From Fragum whitleyi (taxonomy: Eukaryota; Mollusca; Bivalvia; Cardiida; Cardiidae), in NCBI GenBank assembly GCA_948146395.1, contig OX411556.1:25403596-25467595 (forward strand): a DNA stretch of 64,000 nucleotides, given 5' to 3'. Each line of letters begins with the position of its first letter. Positions within the stretch are counted from its first letter, which is position 1. Position numbers and translations under genes: made by a program. The notes under the pieces were generated by a model. The model was not told where the DNA came from and did no database searches. It worked only from the letters and a program-made list of their open reading frames with translations. Below are positions 56,214 to 64,000 of this stretch, one piece after another.

Positions 56214-56440
56214 ATGGGTTTAACGCTGCTTTCAACAATCTTTCAGTTATATCACCGTGGCTGGAGCACCAAACAATAGATTCCTGGTATTTGGACCGTA
56301 TGTCTCACACCAGTACTACCATAACATCCTCTCCTAGCCTCCAGCTGCTATCCCACATAGTCTATGATTATCAACCCATTGGTGAGAGACTGAAGATGGC
56401 CTCGAGTGCTGCCGTCGGAAATCAAACATAGAACCTTTTG
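56214..56440 (-). mobile_element. SINE fragment without complete head (S5)
   Basis: SINE body from GGGTTTAACGCTGCTTTC to GCCGTCGGAAATCAAACATAG. The tRNA part breaks off in box B. Confidence 0.7.
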
Positions 56441-56729
56441 AATGATTATTAGACTGACAACTATCTATTTATAGGCACTAACAATGTATTATGCGCACAG
56501 AGTCCGCTATATATTCTCTGTAACTGCAGCTTTAACAGCCAGCTGCTGTAAGTCAAGGCTGACAGCTAGGAAAGATTGATGGTAATCCAATAGATATATG
56601 TAGGTATTAACCTGAAACATAAAACTGAATAACAAAACTGATCCTAAAATTAGCTCAGCATACATATACTAAGGTAAGGTTAGTCTTGATGACTTATAAT
56701 ATTTCCGAGTCTCAGTGGTACTGAATTGA

Positions 56730-56990
56730 TTAATTGATTGAATGATGTTTAATGCTGCTTTCAACATTTTTTCAGTTATATCCCAGCATCTGGAGCACCT
56801 AACAATGAATTCCTGGCACAACCATCACATCCTTTCATAGCCTCCAGCTGCTACCTCATATAGGTCTATGATTATCAACCCATTGGTGAGAGACGAATAG
56901 TGGGAAAGAATAAGTGCCGCCATCAGGGATCAAACCCGGGACCTCAAGATTGAAAGTCCGACGCGCTACCAACTGTGCTATGACGGTGGC
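56730..56990 (-). mobile_element. Full-length SINE with a perfect 14-bp target duplication (S6)
   Basis: TGGTACTGAATTGA stands at 56716-56729 and again at 56991-57004. The element between is a complete minus-strand copy: (TCAA)n tail, body, and tRNA head with CACAGTTGGTAGCGCGTCGG and GGTTTGATCCC. The intact duplication marks it as the youngest SINE here. Confidence 0.92.
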
Positions 56991-57004
56991 TGGTACTGAA
57001 TTGA

Positions 57005-58039
57005 AAACAACATTATATATAGTAATTGAAGAATTCATGACAATCAAACAACAACAACACAAACCACTTCTAGGTGATCAAAATACCTCACAGTTGAGTT
57101 TTTTCAAAAACAGACAAGCTTCAAAAAAAAAATTTTCTAAATCGCCTGATTTAAGCAGCATTATACTTTGGGGACCTTCTTGGTACTTAGACTAAGACCG
57201 TGATAATTATTACCTAAGGTAATATTATGATTGTAAGAATAATTAACACTTTATAATTGATCTGGTCCACTTAGCCATTTTTCCTTCAATCCCATCTAGT
57301 ATATCCCATCTGGTATATAACCTTGAACTTCCACAGAACATAAATAAACAAATAAATGAAATTAACAGACTTTTTTTCCATTACTCAAGCTCACTGGCAG
57401 TGACCATAATACAGAAATTGAATATGCACAAGCCATTAAGACCTGTAGCCGTAGGCAGCCTAGATTTACAGTAACCTTTTTCTGGAGAACCAAATTGATA
57501 GATTATTGGCCCCTGATTGCTCAACAATGATGATTTTAGCATTTTTTCTTAAAGGTCTATTGTCTCATAATCTACACCAAATATGAAGGCTGTTGGAATT
57601 CATGACATTATGTTGCACATGATATAAACATGCAGAGTGACACCCTCTTAGTAAAAATAAGTAAAGAAAATCGATGTTACTTTTCTGTATGTCTCTTTTT
57701 GAAATATTATTTTGAATGAGACAACAAATTTACACAATAATGATCAGGTAATAAAACATTTATTTCAAATATTCGTGTTACAGTAAAAAAACTATTGCCC
57801 TCAGTGTCAGAGATGACATTATAATCTGTTGCCCTCTGCTTTCCGCATCAGGCAACAGTTCAAAACATAATTCCCTCCACCTTGGGACAATATAGCTCTC
57901 ACTGTTAAACGAAACACCATGAAATAACTTTATTCTGTTTAAATGAACCTTATACTCATTACAGGCAACAACTGTGCCAAGTAACTTAATTTTGAAATCC
58001 ATTAAAAATGTAGGAGATATGCACTAACCAAGACCAATT
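57005..58039. other. No feature recognised
   Basis: AT-rich. Small frames only, without domain-like sequence. Confidence 0.4.
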
Positions 58040-58345
58040 TAATCCAATTTTATCCTTTAAACTTAAGCAGTGACCTTGACCTTGGACTCCTGGTATGGCA
58101 CTTACCCTCATTAAGGGGAGCAACTGTGCCAACTTCCAAGTCATTTTGAAATCCATTAATGAAAGTAGAATATATGCTCTGGACACAAATTAATTACTTG
58201 AAATTCACCTGTGACCCACTTGACCTTCAAACATGACCTTAACCTTTAGTTCATATTGTTAACCTGTTTCCATTTGACACTAGTACTCACAAGGGGAACA
58301 ACTGTGTCAAGTTATCTTAAATAAATTTAGAATCTGTAACGCTCT
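58040..58345. repeat. Degenerate tandem-cored repeat
   Basis: Two or three worn units of ~125-145 bases with GTGACCTTGACCTTGG, GGGGAGCAACTGTGCCAA and TCATTTTGAAATCCATTAA. Resembles the core of the Helentron-like elements, without ends. Confidence 0.5.
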
Positions 58346-58591
58346 GAACAAGAATGAGAAACATGGTGGTACATGCACAACCAGTCAAGCACACACCCAC
58401 AATCACTCAAGTCACTCAAACACACTCTCAGACCAAAGTATTTCTATAATAATCTGTACCCATTTCATGGCCTAGTAGAAACAGAATGAATTTATTTAAA
58501 GCTTTAAGCCTAAATTCTAAATTTAAACCAATTTCATATCAATTTACTAGATAAATGCAAAATCTGTCAAAAATTTCATGGTAAATTTGAC

Positions 58592-58664
58592 GGGCCGGAG
58601 TGCAAAAACTATTGTAAGTGCCTATAAATTTATAGGCGCTTAAAATAGTTTTACAATGACTCAG
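58592..58664. mobile_element. Mini-palindrome, family Q (Q6)
   Basis: GTGCAAAAACTATTGTAAGT and GCGCTTAAAATAGTTTTAC around GCCTATAAATTTATAGGC. Confidence 0.75.
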
Positions 58665-58979
58665 GGAAAAGAAATCTTTCAGAGATAATTGACATAACAA
58701 GGTGAATTACAAGGTGAATGAAATATTTCTTTAATATTAAAAAGTAATCAATACTTGCACTAGTCTCAAATATCACTTTGCTATTTTAGAATCATTGTAC
58801 AAAAATGCATTGTCTTGAAATGTCAACAGGTATTAAATTTTGTACTCAAAGACAAAGGAAACTAATTTCTTATCAGGTGACACATTTACAAATTATTGAC
58901 CCCTTTCTTTCATAGATAGTAAATAAGTTGAAATGACATTAACATAGGATAAGTACAATTTAAAGAATAGAAAAAATTT

Positions 58980-59125
58980 TGTTTGTTTGAATTTGGTTTT
59001 ATTGCCGTTTTTAACATTTTTTTCAGTCATACAGGATACACTGGAGTTACATAACAATGGATTCCTAGTATTTCTCTCATCAGTTTTATCATTAACTCCT
59101 TTCCCAGCCTCTAGATGATACCCTC
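58980..59125 (-). mobile_element. SINE fragment, old (S7)
   Basis: TTTGTTTGAATTTGGTTTTA through TCATACAGGATACACTGGAG to AGCCTCTAGATGATACCCTC. Head missing. Confidence 0.55.
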
Positions 59126-59404
59126 CAATGCAGGGATCAACATAGCCTGGGAATCAGGCCCTGTTTTTAGAAGTTTTGATATCAGGGTAGTTAACCAAGT
59201 TGGAAGTTGTTGCCTACAGAAAATTAAAATGAGTTTACTTCTCTTCAAAAAAAACAAAAACAGGCAAATCAGGCTCTCAGTTCATTGGAACTTTTTTTTA
59301 TATATAAATCATACATATCTATGCTCTATTTAACAGACTGATACCAGTCTAGGATCAACATAAACTATGGATTTTAAGGAGGACTGATAGAAGATGCCAA
59401 TTTA

Positions 59405-59652
59405 ATTGGTACAACTCCTTCAGACCTGTCCAGAATATTCCTGCTTAAGCAGGTGGTAAAAACAAAGATCAGTCTGCACATATGTGCAGTCTGATTTTGT
59501 CTATACCACCTGTTTTCCTATTTCAAGGCAGCTTTGTTCTTGAAGTTGATTTTCAAAAAGAAAGATTTCCCTACACCCTTAGATTCTAGGACTTTCAGTA
59601 CTTTGATATAAGTACAATTCTCTAAGAGGATTTTAATTCAGCCTGACAAGAG
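59405..59652. mobile_element. MITE family M (M4), left end worn
   Basis: AGATCAGTCTGCACATATGT and GTGCAGTCTGATTTTGTC form the centre. The right end AATTCAGCCTGACAAGAG precedes TTAA. The left boundary is approximate. Confidence 0.6.
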
Positions 59653-60735
59653 TTAATGCAATATAATCTTTCTGAAATAGCTTAACGAGTATCATTCACA
59701 CATTGCTGACATGAACGATAATCTTATAGACACAACAATTAAGTGAGTAGAGGGTCCATGAAAGGGTCTTCTAGTTATAGCTGATCTAGTTATGGTAAAT
59801 CAATCCCTATGTGTCCAGTAATTGAAGAGATAGAACAATGGTCAGTTCCATATAACTGGTTATTGAACCATTCCCTGGAGTAATATTGCATCTAATTGCT
59901 CTGCAAACAATCCTGGCTTTCATGAACTGATTATTAATACTTCTCCCATCTATGAATCAGGGCCTCAAGATTATGTTACACTTTTTCTTGCTCGGATGAT
60001 AATTTCGATTAAATCATAAAATGCATGTATGAACTTATAAGATGATACACATATTAATATGTTGATATTTGTTAACATACATTGGAACTACATGTATTCA
60101 TGACATTTTTATATCAATAGTACTGTATACCGTATTTTCCCAAATAATAGCACCCCTACTTGTTTTACTAAGAAAACCCACTTCAAATGCATCTATCTTA
60201 AGAACTTCTTGAACCTTCTTCTCTAATTTGATGTGAATATTTATATTAATGATTGTTTAGAGTAAATTTACCTCAAATTTAAGGGAAAAGGGCTAAAAAA
60301 CATAATTTCAACGATTTTTTTAAATCAAAAAATGCACACTGAATAAAAGCTTCCTGACCATTCCAAAGTTTTTGAAATGATCCACAAAAAAGCTTGATGT
60401 TTTATCTTGAAGATTGAATTCTGAACGATCTGTATCATTCTGAAAATCAAGTGTGGTTTAATGGTAAAATTAATAACCAGACCGACATTGAGAAAACCCT
60501 AGGGTGTTTAGGGTATCCTTTGTCTAGGTATATTGCATTATTTGATATTTAGGTCAGCCATAAAAAATGTATTGTTGAATTACCTATCTGTGACATACAA
60601 AAATATGTTAAGTATTATAAACATTTGACTTGTACCTTTATACCAAATTCTTTTGTTATTACATTGTCAATCAGAACTACAAAAGGCAAACTAGACTTAT
60701 TAATGAAAGTCAAATCCCTAGTTACAGGGGTGGGT
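59653..60735. other. No feature recognised
   Basis: AT-rich; no exon, no repeat ends. Confidence 0.4.
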
Positions 60736-61030
60736 CAGTCCCATTAGCTAAGTGGGTAGAGCACCTAACTTCAAAGTTCAGGAATATTGCGGGTTCAATT
60801 CCCCAATTGGCACAGTAAAATACTGATTATCTTTTGGATGAGACATAAAACTGAGGTCCGTGAGACGGTGCTTTACATCGAGCCTGTTATTAGAACCATT
60901 ATTGCGGATCTTGGCAGTATACTTTAGTCATGTATCTTTGCAGCACTATCCCCATTAACAACTTCATGTCTTCTTGGGGTGTCGCTCATATGGGCATAAC
61001 TTATGCTACAGTAGCGATGTTAATAAACGG
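60736..61030 (+). mobile_element. tRNA-headed SINE of a second family
   Basis: Head with box A-like TTAGCTAAGTGGGTAGAGCA and box B-like GGGTTCAATTCCCC at 60743-60804. The body contains GGATGAGACATAAAACTGAG and GTCCGTGAGACGGTG, which resembles the conserved central domains of widespread animal SINEs (recalled, not searched). The head lacks a pairing acceptor stem, so it is not a working tRNA. Confidence 0.7.
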
Positions 61031-61222
61031 AAATGCAATAACTATGCATGGGGTTGGGTAGGGTGATGTATATATAACATTCACTGAGTTAAACTGTGAA
61101 CTTATTTGTGTAGCCTTAAGTTGAAGTTCAAAGGATGTTATGCTCCGACAACTAGACCAAGCTGCTATAAGAGCCAACATGCTGCAGACATACCATATTA
61201 CATCAACTTACATTGACCTTAA

Positions 61223-61443
61223 CCCTTTCCTGTTTTACAAAATTTTGGACCTGTCCAAATTCAAAGGTTTTGCAGACGAAAATTTAAAGTGGATTTAATT
61301 TGAAAAATAACCATTCTGTAGGGTAGAAAATAGTGTGGAAAAAGAAGAAATTGCTAATCAGAAGCAATTTCTTCTTTTTTCACAATGTTTTCTCAATCAT
61401 AAAATCAGAGGCATGTAAAAAGCAGGGATTAAACAGCAAAGGG
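61223..61443. mobile_element. TTAA-flanked MITE, family A (A5)
   Basis: 221 bp between TTAA at 61219-61222 and 61444-61447. Hairpin loop changed to AATCAG from TGTCAG. Otherwise close to A1. Confidence 0.87.
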
Positions 61444-61757
61444 TTAAGTTAAAAACGGACCTAAATTATAATGCTACTCATTTTATGAATTCGCCATCAA
61501 GACCATTAAGCCATGCATGACCCCCAGGAAGGAGCTGAATAGATTATAGTGGATACAGTCCCTTCCCTACCTTACAAGTTCCTAAGTTCTCAAAGGGATG
61601 AAATTTGCCATTTCATCTGAAAAATCAGCTGAATTTCCCCTTGTAATCTTGAACAATGTCCAACTTAGCCACCACAATCTTGAAAAGATTATCAGATTAT
61701 CAACTGCAGCCTTTAGATGACCATGCGTTACCTCAGGTCACAAACTATTTCAATCTA

Positions 61758-62084
61758 TTTCTTAATAAAAGCTGATACTTCACATTGAGCAGATAGGTGT
61801 AACCTTACACCTGTCATGTAATAAATGATTGCACTATCAACCAAAATTAAATTTGTTTGTTTGAATGGGGTTTTAAACCGCTTTCAACAATCTTTCAGTT
61901 ATATCACGACGACTGGTCAAATACTGTTTCTTAATAATAGATGATACTTCACATTGAGTGGATAGGTATAACCTTACACCTGTGATGTAATAAATGATTG
62001 CACTATCAACCAAAATTAAATTTGTTTGTTTGAGTTGGGTTTGATACTGCTTTCAACAATCTTTCAGTTATATCACGACGACTG
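61758..62084. repeat. 169-bp tandem duplication carrying a SINE end
   Basis: The block from TTTCTTAATAA through GATACTTCACATTGAG to TCACGACGACTGG occurs twice at a 169-base period with about 10 per cent difference. Each copy includes the 3' end of a SINE (TTTGTTTGTTTGA, CTTTCAACAATCTTTCAG). Only the second continues into further SINE body, to about 62145. Confidence 0.8.
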
Positions 62085-62186
62085 GAGCACCTAATAATAG
62101 ATTTCTGGCATATCTCTCACCAGAATTACCATTAGATTTAGGAACAAGTACTTTACTAGAAATTTAAAATGAAATTAAATAGAGGA

Positions 62187-62342
62187 TAATCGTTTGTTTC
62201 AGTGTAAGATCGATTTATATTTCATTGAGTGCACAACAAAAGCTATATTTTCATGAGTGGCAGAGCCACGAATGAAAATATAGCTTTTGTTGTTCACGAA
62301 ATGAAATATTAATCGATCTTACACGAAAAACAAACGATTTTT
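62187..62342. mobile_element. Long hairpin, arms ~70 bases
   Basis: AATCGTTTGTTTCAGTGTAA pairs with TTACACGAAAAACAAACGATT. The inner AAAGCTATATTTTCAT pairs with ATGAAAATATAGCTTT around GAGTGGCAGAGCCAC. The stem has few mismatches, so the element is young or kept intact. Confidence 0.8.
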
Positions 62343-62513
62343 CTATTTCTTTAATGCAAAAAAGAGACAAAGTGTGAAATTTCTAGGACATATTTTCGTA
62401 AAGCGCGTCATTTTGCGCGTGATTGCTATGCAACGTTCATTGTGATGTCACTTATTTCGCCCCGCATAGATGACGTCAGATAGGATGAAATGCACAAAAG
62501 CAGGGTATAAGTT

Positions 62514-62553
62514 TTTGATAATCTCACTGCTTTTGCGGTGAGATTATCAAGCG
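62514..62553. repeat. Short hairpin
   Basis: TTGATAATCTCA and TGAGATTATCAA arms around CTGCTTTTGCGG. It follows a GATGACGTCAG site at 62470. Confidence 0.65.
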
Positions 62554-63416
62554 TTAATCTACTATTATTTCTCGATAAACCACCGAAAAGCATTAAAGAA
62601 AGAACTGTTCTTGAACTTTCAGAACTTGTTTTCTTGGACTTCCAGAACTCTGTTTCTTTAATCTTTCACTAATTCACAAACTAGTTCTAGAACATTCAAA
62701 CCATATTGAATAGCTATTTTAACATTTAAGCAAAGCAAGTTCAAGGAGTTTTAATCAAATCAACCTGACACTATTCAATTCTTTAGATTTTATCCAGAGT
62801 TCGGAGAAATAATTTCACCTGCTTAAAGAAGACTAAAAATTGCAGCCTTCAGGAGATTCAGTACTTTGATTTTGAACAGGAAACACCCAAACACCTACAC
62901 AGACTGCCTGTTGATTTGTAGACCTGATTCAGAATAATTGTGGTTAATTAGAGAGTTTGTGTTTTTTCAACATCCCCCAGACTGTTTATATTAATCACTG
63001 AAGTTATATTTCCTGGAAATTCTCCAGTTACATTATCTACTGCAGTATAGTACTTGCAGTCAAAAGATATTTTGTGATTTGATTTGATATAAGATCAAAT
63101 GATCAGATCAAACCATTTGGCTATTTCCTTAATACATAAGAAATATGAAAGTTTTAGGATTAATTTTAAAAGGGGCAAAGATTTTGCATGTGATTTGATT
63201 TCCCAATGTAAAGACCTCAATGGTTTTAAGGCTTATGACGGCATCACAAAACTGCAGGGCTCAATCTTTCAGTAATCGTCACTGTGGCTTGAAGGTGAAA
63301 GTTAGTATATTACCAAATGATAATTTACAGAGAAAGTCCACAAGATTAAGGAATTGTTAAAGAAAAAATATGGCTACTATTACATAACATTGACACTGGC
63401 AGTGAGGCTAAAAATA
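62554..63416. other. No feature recognised
   Basis: AT-rich, no gene seen. Confidence 0.4.
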
Positions 63417-63868
63417 TGAGACCATTCAAGCAAAAAGGGGCCATGTTGGTATTGTGTAAAGTGTCAACCCTAGTCAGACTGCGCATACTGATTTCACAAT
63501 TTTCTTACTTTCTAAATCCAAAATGGTCTTTCTACCTTCCTGTAAAATAATTTCTGAAATGAGATCTCTGATTGATCTGTATCCCTTTGCTGTTTTAAAT
63601 CCCTGTTTTTTATGTTGCCTGTGATTTTATGATTGAGAAAACGTGAAAAAAGAAGAAATCGCTTCTGACAAGCAATTTCTTCTTTTTCCACACGATTTTC
63701 TACCCTACTGAATGGTTATTCAATTTTCAATTTTCGTCTGCAAAACCTTTGAATTTGGACAGGTCCAAAATTTTGTAAAACAGGAAAGTGATATTAGAAC
63801 CAATCTCTTTTTCAGATATATTTTTACAGAGTTCCCAGATGGTCCCTTTTTGCGTGACACAGGTCACA
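63417..63868. mobile_element. MITE family B split by a family A MITE (B3)
   Basis: Flanked by TA. The left end is worn (TGAGACCATTCAAGC) and the right end is TTTTTGCGTGACACAGGTCACA. Total 452 bases; without the 206-base insertion A6 it is 246, the length of B1. Confidence 0.75.
63583..63788. mobile_element. Family A MITE inside B3, inverted (A6)
   Basis: CCCTTTGCTGTTTTAAATCC at the left and TTTTGTAAAACAGGAAAG at the right, with hairpin AAGAAGAAATCGCTTC / AAGCAATTTCTTCTTT. TTAA is not present on either side, unlike in the other copies. About 15 bases shorter than A1. Confidence 0.75.
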
Positions 63869-64000
63869 TAATAATATATTTGAATTTGATATACCATGAT
63901 GAAATGCTACCTTTTATGCACTTTAGGCAAATAATCTTACACATATTTGTAAATGCCAAAGAACAAAAATTCATTCATCAGCATCATTTCCATAATAATT

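Noticed and set aside
60736..60813. Possible functional tRNA gene
   Set aside because: Box A- and B-like words are present but the acceptor arms do not pair and a SINE body follows.
47350..64000. First exon for the second Bcl-2 gene
   Set aside because: No minus-strand frame here shows BH1 or GGW followed by GT, so none was assigned.

Overview
The window is eukaryotic, intron-rich and AT-rich. It is dominated by short non-coding transposable elements, with very little protein-coding sequence. Several features point to a bivalve mollusc, probably a heterodont clam: tandem-repeat-cored elements opening with ACAAGAGG, tRNA-headed SINEs and many tiny palindromic elements. That placement is inferred from repeat style and was not searched. 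There are no bacterial-style operons.

Genes. The one confidently recognised gene is a two-exon, minus-strand Bcl-2 family gene. Exon A (11460-11029) carries BH4-, BH3- and BH1-like segments and the first half of BH2. It ends on the Trp of a GGW motif at a GT donor. Exon B (3827-3699) completes BH2 and adds a C-terminal membrane anchor. The joined product is 186 residues. A second, different Bcl-2 type terminal exon lies at 47349-47218 on the same strand. No matching first exon is visible up to the window end, so it is read as the 3' end of a tandem paralogue that starts beyond 64000. Two further candidate exons are weaker: 14449-14405 and 20307-20026, both minus strand.

Layout. 1-3.7 kb: SINEs and palindromes. 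3.7-11.5 kb: the Bcl-2 gene, its 7.2 kb intron filled with MITEs. 11.6-14.5 kb: an inverted duplication around a start-codon-like core, with a 441-bp MITE and a ~460-bp foldback element between its arms. 15-23 kb: a GC-rich segment, foldback elements and a SINE split by a MITE. 23.8-25.7 kb: a MITE interrupted by two other elements. 27-34 kb: Helentron-like elements, clustered SINEs and palindromes. 36.6-41.4 kb: two Helentron-like elements, one with 21 units of 155 bp. 42-48.4 kb: TTAA-flanked MITEs and the second Bcl-2 exon. 48.6-53.0 kb: two more tandem-cored elements. 53-64 kb: SINEs, MITEs and a long hairpin.

The most striking pattern concerns seven tandem-cored elements. They share ACAAGAG + hairpin + short head motif at the left, and a hairpin + AGCTAAAA tail at the right. 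The head motif is an exact 10-13 nt reverse complement of the tail's 3' arm in five of the seven, and the sequence changes in step between subfamilies (GCTCACCTGA, GCTCCACTGG, GCTCGACTATTC). This is what Helentron/HINE-type rolling-circle elements would predict for paired subterminal inverted repeats. Nested insertions also let a relative order of element activity be read.
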